Below are positions 1 to 8,224 of a DNA stretch of 64,000 nucleotides, piece after piece. Source of the DNA: Hylemonella gracilis ATCC 19624 (lineage in GTDB: Bacteria; Pseudomonadota; Gammaproteobacteria; Burkholderiales; Burkholderiaceae_C); assembly GCF_000211835.1 (NCBI RefSeq), contig NZ_AEGR01000109.1, positions 1-64,000 on the forward strand, given 5' to 3'. The notes beneath the pieces are model-generated. The model ran no database searches and was not told the DNA's origin. It saw nothing but the letters and a program-made list of their open reading frames with translations. The position numbers and the translations under genes are program-made. Numbering within the stretch: the stretch's first letter is position 1; the number at the start of each line of letters is the position of its first letter.

Positions 1-47
1 GCCCCCTCGGGGGGCAGCGAACCTCGCGCAGCGGGGAGCGTGGGGGC
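1..47. repeat. 47-base dispersed repeat, copy 1
   Basis: Imperfect inverted-repeat element. Its first 20 bases and last 12 bases are identical to a second 47-base copy at 49643-49689; I count 37 of 47 identical positions overall. The outer ends (GCCCCC and GGGGGC) are complementary, so the unit can fold into a hairpin. Here it lies at the extreme 3' end of the ABC ATPase reading frame, which stays open through it. I recall similar short repeats scattered in Comamonadaceae genomes, but that is memory, not a search. Confidence 0.75.
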
Positions 48-1568
48 CTTATTTTCCGGCCACAGCCCCGACATCCATTCGCCGATCTGCTCCCGCGTGG
101 CCTGCGCGGTCGGCAGGCCGGGGCTCAGGCGCCCCTGCGCGATGACGACCAGGCGGTCGCAGATTTCGAACAGCTCGTCCAGCTCCTCGCTGACCACCAG
201 CACCGCGCACCCCGCGTCACGCAAGGCCAGCAGCTCCGCGCGGATCTGCGCCGCCGCGCCGACATCCACGCCCCAAGTCGGTTGCGAGACGATCAGCAAT
301 TTCGGGGCCGCGTCAATCTCGCGTCCGACAATGAATTTCTGCAGATTGCCGCCCGACAGCGACTTGGCGGCAGCACCCGCGCCACCATGAGGACCACCGG
401 CCTTCACCTTGAAGCGCGCGATCACCGAGGCCGCCTGGGCGCGCAGCGCGCCATGGCGCAACCAGCCCCCCCTGACGTGTTCGCGGCGGGTGAGCGGCAG
501 GTTGTCCGCCAGGCTGAGCACGGGCACCGCGCCCCGTCCCAGCCGTTCCTCGGGCACGAAATGCAAGCCCAGCCCACGGCGCTTGTCCGGTCCCAAGGCA
601 CCTGCGGCGCGGCCGAAGATCTGAATGGCGTGCGGCACGGCGCGACGGTCTTCACCGGACAGCGCGTACAGCAACTCCTTCTGGCCATTGCCCGACACCC
701 CCGCGATGCCCAGCACCTCGCCCGCGCGCAGCTCGAAACCCACGCCGTCCAAGTCGACGCCGAATTGGTCTTCGCGCGGCAAGCTCAGGCCCGACACGCG
801 CAGCACCACCTCGCCGGGCACGCGCGCACGGTGCTCAAGTGCGGGCGGCTCCGCGCCGATCATCATGCGGCTCAGCGAGGCATTGCTCTCCTGGCGCGGG
901 TCGCATACGCCCGTAACCTTGCCCCCGCGCAGCACCGTGCAGGCGGTGCACAGGGCGCGGATTTCGTGCAGCTTGTGGCTGATGTAGAGGATGCTGCAGC
1001 CCTGCGCCGACAACTGGCGCAGCACGACGAAGAGGCGCTCCACCGCCTGGGGTGTCAGCACCGAGGTCGGCTCGTCGAGGATGAGCAACTGCGGTTCGCC
1101 CAACAGCGCGCGGATGATTTCCACCCGCTGCATCTCGCCCACCGAGAGCGTGTGCACCGGGCGCTGAGGGTCGATCTCGAGCCCGTATTCGGCCGCTTTC
1201 TCGCGGATGCGGGCCGTCACCTCGGCCAAGGTCTGGCGCTTGTCCAGGCCGATCCAGACGTTTTCCGCCACGCTCAAGGTGTCGAACAGGCTGAAGTGCT
1301 GGAACACCATGCTGATGCCCAGGGCACGCGCCTCCTGCGGATTGCGGATGCGCACCGGCTGGCCGTTGTAGCGGACCTCGCCCTCGTCGGCCTGCACCGC
1401 GCCGTAGACGATCTTCATCAGCGTGGACTTGCCCGCGCCGTTCTCGCCCAGCAAGGCGTGGATTTCACCCGGCTGCACGGTGAGCGACACACCGTCGTTG
1501 GCCACCACGGCGGGATAGCGCTTGGTGATGCCCTGGAGTTCAAGACGGGGAGGCGGAGGCAGCGGCAT
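1..1568 (-). CDS. ABC transporter ATP-binding protein, nucleoside/simple-sugar type (partial, 3' end outside window)
   Basis: Cytoplasmic ATPase carrying two fused ABC domains, as in sugar/nucleoside importers that work with BMP-family receptors. From the ATG at 1568 the protein begins MPLPPPPRLELQG. Its first domain has Walker A GENGAGKST, a Q-loop followed by FSLFDTLSVAEN, signature LSVGEMQR and Walker B LLILDEPT. The second domain keeps signature LSGGNLQK but has a degenerate Walker A region, which is usual for this family. The FSLFDTLSVAEN type is close to nucleoside (YufO-like) importers. Divergent xdhA-xdhB suggests that purines or nucleosides are the cargo; this is inference. The reading frame continues through a 47-base repeat at the left edge without a stop, so the C-terminus and the partner permeases lie outside. 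Confidence 0.88.
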   Translation of the reverse strand, partial: MPLPPPPRLELQGITKRYPAVVANDGVSLTVQPGEIHALLGENGAGKSTLMKIVYGAVQADEGEVRYNGQPVRIRNPQEARALGISMVFQHFSLFDTLSVAENVWIGLDKRQTLAEVTARIREKAAEYGLEIDPQRPVHTLSVGEMQRVEIIRALLGEPQLLILDEPTSVLTPQAVERLFVVLRQLSAQGCSILYISHKLHEIRALCTACTVLRGGKVTGVCDPRQESNASLSRMMIGAEPPALEHRARVPGEVVLRVSGLSLPREDQFGVDLDGVGFELRAGEVLGIAGVSGNGQKELLYALSGEDRRAVPHAIQIFGRAAGALGPDKRRGLGLHFVPEERLGRGAVPVLSLADNLPLTRREHVRGGWLRHGALRAQAASVIARFKVKAGGPHGGAGAAAKSLSGGNLQKFIVGREIDAAPKLLIVSQPTWGVDVGAAAQIRAELLALRDAGCAVLVVSEELDELFEICDRLVVIAQGRLSPGLPTAQATREQIGEWMSGLWPENKAPTLPAARGSLPPEG

Positions 1569-1698
1569 GACGTCGGTGAAAAGAGGCCTTAGCTTAAGCG
1601 ATATCTGTGCCAATTCAGACGCAGCCGCAGGGGTGGCGGCGGGCTGCGCAAGGCTCGGGAAGGCTGGTATGGTACGAGGCTTGCATCCCGTCCCCGCC

Positions 1699-3291
1699 AT
1701 GAAACACCCCGTTCTGCAGTTCGTCCATCGCGGCGACATCGTCCGCCTGAGCGACGTCCCCCCCAGCCGCACCCTGCTGGAAGTGCTGCGCGAAGACCTG
1801 CAGTGCACCGCCGTCAAGGAAGGCTGCGGCGAGGGCGACTGCGGGGCCTGCACCGTGGTGCTGGGCGAGACCGACAACGGCACGCTGCGCTACCGCGCCA
1901 TCAACAGCTGCATCCGCCTGGCGCATTCTGTGCAGGGCCAGGCGGTCTGGACCGCCGACGATTTGACGACCGGCATGGTGCCGGTGGCGACTGCGGCCCG
2001 GCCCAAGGCTGCATCTCAACCGGCATCTGCATCAGAGCCCGCACCAGCGTCTGCACCGGCACCTGGGCAAGACCGCCCTGCCCTGCACCCTTGCCAGCAG
2101 GCCATGGTGGACTGCCACGGCAGCCAGTGCGGCTTCTGCACCCCGGGTTTCGTGATGAGCCTGTTCGGCATGTACCAAGGCAAGGTGCTGAAGGGCGCGG
2201 CGATGGATCGCGCGACCGCCCAGGCCGACCTCTCGGGCAACCTCTGCCGCTGCACGGGCTACCGCCCCATCCTCGACGCGGCACAGCGCATGGCCGAGCT
2301 GCCGCGCGTGCGGGTGGACGAGGCGGCGGTGCTGCGGCAGCTGCAGTCGATCCCGACGGAACCGGCCCTGGACCCGGGGTCGAACCCGGACTACCTCGCC
2401 CCCGCCACGCTGGCCGAGCTGCTGGCCGCGCGCGCCGCGGTTCCCCTGGCGCAGATCGTCGCGGGCACGACAGACGTGGGCCTGTGGGTGACCAAGCAGC
2501 ATCGGCAATTCGAACGGGTTCTGGACGTGACACGCGCCGCCGAGCTGCGTCGCATCGAGCGTTACCCCCATCACATCGCCATCGGCGCGGCCGTGCCCCT
2601 GCAAGACGCCTACGCCGCGCTGGTGGCCGACCGGCCGCAACTGCGCAAGTTCGCCGAGCGCTTCGCGGGCCTGCCGGTGCGCAACTCGGGCACCCTGGGC
2701 GGCAACGTCGCCAACGGCTCACCCATCGGCGACTCCATGCCCTTGCTGATCGCGCTGGGCGCCAGCCTCGTGCTGATGGCTGCGCGCCAGGGCCGCCTCG
2801 TGTCCCGCGAACTGCCGCTCGAAAGTTTCTATACCGGCTACCGCAAGAACCAACTCGCGGCGGATGAATTGCTGGCCTGGATCAAGGTGCCCTTGCCTAC
2901 CGCTGGCGCAACGAGCGCCGCGCCGAGCGTGGGGGCTGAATATCTCAAGGTCTACAAGATTTCCAAGCGGCAAGACGACGACATCTCCGCCGTCTGCCTG
3001 GCGCTGAACCTGAGCGTGCGGGACGGCCTGATCACACAAGCCCGCATCGGCGCGGGCGGGGTGGCGGCCACGCCGGCGCGCGCTTGGCAAACGGAAGCTG
3101 CCCTGGAAGGCCAGCCCTGGTCGCGGGCCAGCCTGGAACAAGCCGCTCAGGTGCTGACCCAGGAATTCGCCCCGATCTCCGACATGCGCGCCAGCGCCGA
3201 CTACCGGCGCGGCCTGCTGGCGCAACTGCCGCTGCGCTACTGGGAGGAATTCGAGGTCAGCGAGCCCGTGCGCCTGGAGGATCTGTCATGA
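1699..3291 (+). CDS. xdhA: Xanthine dehydrogenase small subunit (2Fe-2S / FAD)
   Basis: Electron-transfer subunit of xanthine dehydrogenase, which oxidises hypoxanthine and xanthine to urate and passes electrons to NAD. The start at 1699 gives MKHPVLQFVHRG and 530 residues; the longer frame to 1522 overlaps the divergent gene. A plant-type 2Fe-2S site uses Cys43, 48, 51 and 71 (EGCGEGDCGAC). The second cluster uses Cys144 and 147 (QCGFCTPG) and Cys183 and 185 (CRCTGY). An FAD domain follows from about residue 225, with RNSGTLGGNVANGSP. An Ala/Pro/Ser-rich stretch at about residues 101-127 interrupts the segment between the two cluster domains and looks like a flexible linker insertion. The stop overlaps the xdhB start (ATGA), so the two are translationally coupled. 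Confidence 0.96.
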   Translation: MKHPVLQFVHRGDIVRLSDVPPSRTLLEVLREDLQCTAVKEGCGEGDCGACTVVLGETDNGTLRYRAINSCIRLAHSVQGQAVWTADDLTTGMVPVATAARPKAASQPASASEPAPASAPAPGQDRPALHPCQQAMVDCHGSQCGFCTPGFVMSLFGMYQGKVLKGAAMDRATAQADLSGNLCRCTGYRPILDAAQRMAELPRVRVDEAAVLRQLQSIPTEPALDPGSNPDYLAPATLAELLAARAAVPLAQIVAGTTDVGLWVTKQHRQFERVLDVTRAAELRRIERYPHHIAIGAAVPLQDAYAALVADRPQLRKFAERFAGLPVRNSGTLGGNVANGSPIGDSMPLLIALGASLVLMAARQGRLVSRELPLESFYTGYRKNQLAADELLAWIKVPLPTAGATSAAPSVGAEYLKVYKISKRQDDDISAVCLALNLSVRDGLITQARIGAGGVAATPARAWQTEAALEGQPWSRASLEQAAQVLTQEFAPISDMRASADYRRGLLAQLPLRYWEEFEVSEPVRLEDLS

Positions 3292-5720
3292 GCGCCCACG
3301 ACATGCTGAACCTCCAGGTCACCGCTAGCGGCCAATCGCTGGTCCACGAGAGCGCGCGCCTGCAGGTGCAGGGCCTGGCGCCCTACATTGATGACCTGCC
3401 CGAGCTGCGCGGCACGCTGCACGCCGCGCCCATCCTGTCGCCCATCGCGCATGGGCGTTTGCGCGGCATCGACCCCCAAGCCGCGCTGGCCATGCCCGGC
3501 GTGGTCGACGTGGTGCTGGCGGCAGACATCCCCGGTGACCGCTACCTGGCAACCCCCGCGCACGACGAGCCCATCTTCGCCGTCGACACCGTGCAACACG
3601 TCGGCCAAGTCGTGGGCCTGGTGGTGGCCCGCACCGTGATGCAGGCCCGCCGCGCGGCCCGCGCTATTCAACAGCAATTGGCCAGCCGCATCGAGGCCCT
3701 GCCCGCCGTGCTGGACGCGCGCACCGCGCACGCGCAGCAAAGCTATGTGCTGCCGCCCGTGACCGTGCAGCGCGGCGCACCCGACGAAGCCCTGGCCCAG
3801 GCCGAGCACCGCCTGAGCGGTCGCTTCGAGGTCGGTGGCCAGGAGCATTTCTACCTCGAAGGCCAAATCGCCTACGCCCAGCCGCAGGAGGGCGAGCGCG
3901 GCCGCCGGCAATGGCTGATCCACAGCAGCAGCCAGCACCCCGGCGAGGTGCAGCACTGGGTGGCGCATGCGCTGGGCCTCGACGGCCACGACGTGCAGGT
4001 GGTCTGCCGCCGCATGGGCGGGGGTTTCGGCGGCAAGGAAACCCAGGCCGGGCACCTCGCCGTCTGGACCGCGCTGGCCGCGCGCAAGACGGGCGCGCCG
4101 GTCAAGCTGCGGCTGGACCGAGACGATGATTTCATGGTCACCGGCAAGCGCCATCCCTTCGCCTACGACTACGAAGCGGGCTTTGACGGCAGCGGGCGCC
4201 TCACGGCGCTCAAGCTCACCATGCTGGTGAACTGCGGCTTCTCCGCTGATCTCTCCGGCCCCGTGGCCGACCGCGCCATCTTCCACAGCGACAACGCCTA
4301 TTACCTCAGCGACGTGTGCATCCGCAGCTACCGCTGCAAGACGAACACCCAGAGCCACACGGCCTTTCGCGGCTTCGGCGGGCCGCAGGGCGTGATCGCC
4401 ATCGAGACCATCCTGGGCGACATCGCGCGCCACCTCGGGCTGGACGCGCTGGACGTGCGGCTGCGCAATCTGTACAGCGACGAAGTCATCCCGCCGCGCA
4501 ACGCGACCGAGCCTGTGCAGCGCCGCGACACCACGCACTACCAGATGCGCGTGGAAGACAACATCCTGCAGCCCCTGATGGACGAGCTGGCCAGGACCTC
4601 GCGCTACCGCGAGCGCCGCGCCGAGATCGCCACGTGGAACCGCACGCACGCGGTGATCAAGAAAGGCCTGGCGCTCACGCCCGTGAAGTTCGGCATCAGC
4701 TTCACCGCCACGCTCTTCAACCAGGCCGGCGCGCTGGTGCATGTCTACGCGGACGGCAGCGTGCTGGTCAACCACGGCGGCACCGAGATGGGCCAGGGTC
4801 TGCACACCAAGATCGGGCAGATCGTGGCCGACGAACTGGGCGTGCCGAACGACTGGGTGCGGCTCTCGGCCAGCGACACCGCGCGCGTGCCCAACGCCAG
4901 CGCCACGGCGGCGTCCAGCGGCACCGACCTCAACGGCCGCGCCGCGCAGTTCGCCGCGAGGCAGGTGCGCGACAACCTGGCGGCCTTCGTCGCCGGGCTG
5001 GACCATTGCGGCGCGGGCGAGATCCGTTTCATGGGTGGGCGGGTCTTGGGCCCGGGCCGTGACGGTCAGCCGTCGACGCGCGATTTCCGCGAGGTGGTCA
5101 AGGTGGCTTACGCCAACCGCATCCAGCTTTGGAGCGACGGTTTCTACCGCACGCCCAAGATCCACTACGACAAGACCACGTTGACCGGCCGTCCCTTTTA
5201 TTACTTCGCCTATGGCGCCGCGTGCAGCGAGGTCGCCATCGACACCCACACCGGCGAGACCCGCGTGCTGGCCGTGGACATCCTGCACGACGTAGGCCGC
5301 AGCATCAACCCGGCCATTGACTTGGGCCAGGTGGAAGGCGGCTTCATTCAGGGCATGGGATGGCTCACGAGCGAGGAACTGGTGTGGGACCAGAGCGGCA
5401 AACTGGCCACGCACGCGCCCAGCACCTACAAGATCCCCGCCACTGGGGACCTGCCACCGCGCTGGCGCGTGGACTTCTGGCCCGAGGCCAACCGCGAAGA
5501 CAATGTGCATGGCAGCAAGGCCGTGGGCGAACCGCCCTTCATGCTGGCCATCAGCGTGTGGGAAGCGATCCGCGATGCGATCGCGGCGGCTCGCCATGCG
5601 TCACGGGGCCAGCCCATGGCGCGACCGGACGGCGACTCCGCCCGCTCAGACCAGCATGCCCAGGTGCCCATCGATGCCCCGGCGACGCCCGAGCGCGTGT
5701 TCAAGGCACTGCGTGCCTGA
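3288..5720 (+). CDS. xdhB: Xanthine dehydrogenase large subunit (molybdopterin-binding)
   Basis: Catalytic molybdenum-cofactor subunit of xanthine dehydrogenase, 810 residues from the ATG at 3288 that overlaps the xdhA stop. It carries the family's cofactor and substrate motifs: GGGFGGKETQ, FRGFGGPQG, GTEMGQGLHTK and, near the C-terminus, VGEPPFML, which holds the catalytic glutamate. Together with XdhA it forms the split two-chain enzyme used by proteobacteria. The sulfuration and cofactor-insertion chaperone xdhC is not in this operon but lies about 8.6 kb away on the other strand (14292-15176). There is no signal peptide, so it is cytoplasmic. Identification is firm; the physiological substrate (hypoxanthine/xanthine) is inferred from family and context. 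Confidence 0.96.
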   Translation: MSAHDMLNLQVTASGQSLVHESARLQVQGLAPYIDDLPELRGTLHAAPILSPIAHGRLRGIDPQAALAMPGVVDVVLAADIPGDRYLATPAHDEPIFAVDTVQHVGQVVGLVVARTVMQARRAARAIQQQLASRIEALPAVLDARTAHAQQSYVLPPVTVQRGAPDEALAQAEHRLSGRFEVGGQEHFYLEGQIAYAQPQEGERGRRQWLIHSSSQHPGEVQHWVAHALGLDGHDVQVVCRRMGGGFGGKETQAGHLAVWTALAARKTGAPVKLRLDRDDDFMVTGKRHPFAYDYEAGFDGSGRLTALKLTMLVNCGFSADLSGPVADRAIFHSDNAYYLSDVCIRSYRCKTNTQSHTAFRGFGGPQGVIAIETILGDIARHLGLDALDVRLRNLYSDEVIPPRNATEPVQRRDTTHYQMRVEDNILQPLMDELARTSRYRERRAEIATWNRTHAVIKKGLALTPVKFGISFTATLFNQAGALVHVYADGSVLVNHGGTEMGQGLHTKIGQIVADELGVPNDWVRLSASDTARVPNASATAASSGTDLNGRAAQFAARQVRDNLAAFVAGLDHCGAGEIRFMGGRVLGPGRDGQPSTRDFREVVKVAYANRIQLWSDGFYRTPKIHYDKTTLTGRPFYYFAYGAACSEVAIDTHTGETRVLAVDILHDVGRSINPAIDLGQVEGGFIQGMGWLTSEELVWDQSGKLATHAPSTYKIPATGDLPPRWRVDFWPEANREDNVHGSKAVGEPPFMLAISVWEAIRDAIAAARHASRGQPMARPDGDSARSDQHAQVPIDAPATPERVFKALRA

Positions 5721-5885
5721 GCGGCCCCGTCGCGACACGCTGTCCCAACCCATCCAAGTGCTAGCGCGGACGGGCATGCGGAGAACCTGGGACAAACACC
5801 TGAGGAAACTCGTCAACTGCGCGACATCCAACGGTCAAATGCGGCGCATACCATCGCGGACCCGCCTCGTTACCAGGAGCGTCCC

Positions 5886-7298
5886 ATGCTGTTCACACGC
5901 CGTGCCGTCACCGCCGCGGCCCTCATGCTGGCCACGGCCCTGAGCCTGCTTACCGGCTGCGCCGCGCCCAGCGCCAAGTCCTCCATGTCAGACTCCTCCG
6001 CGACTTACCCGCCCATCGTCTTCGTGCACGGCAACGGCGACAGCGCCGCGCTGTGGCTGACCACGCTCTGGCGCTTTGAATCCAACGGTTGGCCGCGCGA
6101 GCGCCTGCATGTCATCGAGCTGCCTTACCCGCTGGCGCGCGACAACGACAGCAAGGCCCAGCCGGGCCGCAGCGGGACCGCCGAGCACATGGCCTATCTG
6201 AAGGGCGAAGTCGAGCGGGTGCTGCGCAGCAACGGTGCCTCGCAGGTGGTGCTGATGGGCAATTCACGCGGCGGTTACGCCATCCGCAACTACATCCAGA
6301 ATGGCGGCGCCGCCACGGTCTCGCACGCGGTCCTGGGCGGCACGCCCAACCACGGCGTCTGGGCCATCCAGGGCTACAACGAAGGCAGCGAGTTCTCGGG
6401 CACGGGTGCATTTCTCAAAGGCCTGAACGCGCCCAAGAACGCCAACGGCGACGAGGTCACGAGCCCGGTGCGCTGGATGACCGTGCGCAGCGACAAGAAC
6501 GACAAGTACGCGCAACCGGACGGCCTCTGGATCGGCGCCAAGGGCACGCCAACGAACGTGGGCTACGACGGCCCCGAGCTGATGGGCGCGCGCAACGTGG
6601 TCATCGCGGGCCTGGACCATCGGGAAACGTCGTTTGCGCCCACGGCGTTCGCAGCGGCCTTCGAGTTCCTGACCGGCCGCGCGCCCAAGGTGGACATCGT
6701 GCCCGAGGCCCAGGTGGCACTCAGCGGTGTCGTCACCGGCCTGGGCTTGAACCCCAATGACCCCGCCAGCGGTGACTATGTGAACAACCTGCCGCTTGCG
6801 GGCGCTGAGCTGAGCATCTACGAAACCGATGCCGCCACGGGCCAGCGTCTGGGTGCGCCGGTCTACACCCGCAAGACCGGACCCGACGGGCGCTGGGGGC
6901 CGTTCAGCCCCCGCGCCGGTGTGACCCATGAATTCGAACTCAAGGCCACGGGATACGCCACCACACACTTCTACCGTAGCCCCTTCCCGCGTTCCAGCAG
7001 CATCCTCAATCTGCGCCCTGAACGCGTGACGGCTGCTGCCGACAAAGAGGCTCAGGCGCTGGTGATCTTCACGCGCCCGCGTGGCTACTTCGACGCCCAG
7101 CGCGACACCCTGCGCTTCGATGGGCGGACTCCGCCGCCGGGCGTTCCGCCCGCGGGCGCGGGTGTGTCCAGTTCACGCCTGCGCCTGGACAACGCGGCCG
7201 ACCGCGCGATCACGGCCGAGTTCAACGGCGAGCGGCTCGCGGGCCGTGTCTGGCCCGCGGCGGCGGGCCATGTGTCGGTGCTGGAACTGACGTACTGA
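5886..7298 (+). CDS. Exported lipase-like alpha/beta hydrolase lipoprotein
   Basis: Predicted lipoprotein of 470 residues: an N-terminal hydrophobic signal ends in the lipobox LLTGC (Cys25), so it should be membrane-anchored outside the cytoplasm. The hydrolase domain starts with IVFVHGNGDSAALW (oxyanion region) and has the nucleophile elbow GNSRGG (Ser127), followed by GGTPNHG. From about residue 275 onward there is a beta-rich C-terminal part with carboxypeptidase-regulatory-like features (LAGAELSIYETDAATG), possibly a substrate- or surface-binding module. A good ribosome site (CAGGAG) precedes the ATG. It stands alone between xdhB and the convergent LytTR gene. The natural substrate (lipid ester, polyester or other) cannot be told from sequence. 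Confidence 0.8.
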   Translation: MLFTRRAVTAAALMLATALSLLTGCAAPSAKSSMSDSSATYPPIVFVHGNGDSAALWLTTLWRFESNGWPRERLHVIELPYPLARDNDSKAQPGRSGTAEHMAYLKGEVERVLRSNGASQVVLMGNSRGGYAIRNYIQNGGAATVSHAVLGGTPNHGVWAIQGYNEGSEFSGTGAFLKGLNAPKNANGDEVTSPVRWMTVRSDKNDKYAQPDGLWIGAKGTPTNVGYDGPELMGARNVVIAGLDHRETSFAPTAFAAAFEFLTGRAPKVDIVPEAQVALSGVVTGLGLNPNDPASGDYVNNLPLAGAELSIYETDAATGQRLGAPVYTRKTGPDGRWGPFSPRAGVTHEFELKATGYATTHFYRSPFPRSSSILNLRPERVTAAADKEAQALVIFTRPRGYFDAQRDTLRFDGRTPPPGVPPAGAGVSSSRLRLDNAADRAITAEFNGERLAGRVWPAAAGHVSVLELTY

Positions 7299-7354
7299 AT
7301 GATTCGAGGCCTGGCGCGCACCTGTGCGGCCCGACACCGAAGCGCAAGCGGTGC

Positions 7355-8155
7355 TCACATGGCCTTGAACAACTGCGCGTAAAGGCGGCTGACCGGTAAT
7401 TTTTCCGGTCGCGTCTTCAAGGCCAGGGACAGTTTGCCCGCCTCATCGCGCAACACACTCTCGATCGCGGTGGCGCGCACCACGGTACCACGGTGCACTT
7501 GCCAGAAGACAGCAGGGTCCAGCTGCGGCAGCAACTCTTTGAGCGGCGTGCGGATCAGTACCTCGCCCGCCTCGGTCACGACGCGCAGGTACTTGTCCGC
7601 GGCCTCGACATAGACCACGTCCTCCACCGGCACCAGGCGCAGAGAGTTGCCCACGCTGGCCTGGATCACCTTGAGCGGCGCCTGCGCGGCACCCGCCGGC
7701 ACCGACGAGCTGGAGGCCAGCAACTGGCGCAGCTGTTCCAGCGTGGCGTCCATCGGCAGTGTGGCGCGCCGAGCCAGCAGACCGCGCACCCTCTCCACCG
7801 TCTTGCGCAAACGCTCAGGCTGAACCGGCTTGAGCACGTAGTCGACCGCCTGCGCGTCGAAGGCCTGCACGGCGTACTGGTCGTAGGCGGTGACGAACAC
7901 CAGCGCCGGGAAAGGCCATTCCAGTGGCCAGGCCTCGGCCAGGTCGGCTGCGGCCTCCAGGCCACCCTGGCCCGGCATGCGGATGTCGAAGAACAGCACA
8001 TCGGGACGGTGCAGCAAGGCGGCCTGAACCGCCGCCGCGCCATCGCCCACGATGGACACGATGGACAGCTCGGGCCAGGCCCGGGCCAGTTCCGCTTGCA
8101 GCGCCTGCGCCAGCAGGGGTTCGTCTTCGGCGATCAGGGCGGTGGGCCGGGTCAT
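7355..8155 (-). CDS. LytTR-family response regulator
   Basis: Cytoplasmic DNA-binding response regulator of the LytR/AlgR type, 266 residues. The receiver domain has acidic residues in IAEDEP and the phospho-acceptor Asp57 in FFDIRMPG. The C-terminal half is a LytTR DNA-binding domain (LRLVPVEDVVYVEA ... IRTPLKELLPQL). I chose the ATG at 8155 (MTRPTALIAEDEP). A GTG at 8227 is in frame and would add 24 residues made of a four-residue tandem repeat, which is not part of the receiver fold. It lies 65 bases after the sensor-kinase stop in the same operon, so the two are very likely cognate partners. Confidence 0.92.
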   Translation of the reverse strand: MTRPTALIAEDEPLLAQALQAELARAWPELSIVSIVGDGAAAVQAALLHRPDVLFFDIRMPGQGGLEAAADLAEAWPLEWPFPALVFVTAYDQYAVQAFDAQAVDYVLKPVQPERLRKTVERVRGLLARRATLPMDATLEQLRQLLASSSSVPAGAAQAPLKVIQASVGNSLRLVPVEDVVYVEAADKYLRVVTEAGEVLIRTPLKELLPQLDPAVFWQVHRGTVVRATAIESVLRDEAGKLSLALKTRPEKLPVSRLYAQLFKAM

Positions 8156-8176
8156 GGGGTGGTACGGGTTGTGATG

Positions 8177-8224
8177 CGTGGACTCTTGGGCGGACTCTTG
8201 TGCTGATTCATGCGCCGATTCATG
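8177..8224 (-). repeat. Four 12-base degenerate tandem repeats between kinase and regulator
   Basis: Read on the minus strand there are four adjacent 12-base units (8224-8213, 8212-8201, 8200-8189, 8188-8177). The first two begin CATGAATC and the last two CAAGAGTCC. They separate the kinase stop (8220) from the regulator ATG (8155). They keep an open frame from the GTG at 8227 that would encode HESA/QESA-type tetrapeptides in front of the receiver domain. Confidence 0.8.

Noticed and set aside
282-1592. 436-codon plus-strand frame opposite the ABC ATPase
   Set aside because: Shadow of the minus-strand gene, which has two ABC domains with intact motifs.
3237-5597. 786-codon open frame antisense to xdhB
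   Set aside because: High-GC codon bias leaves long open frames opposite real genes. The translation is His/Val/Gly-rich with no domain, and xdhB itself is unmistakable.
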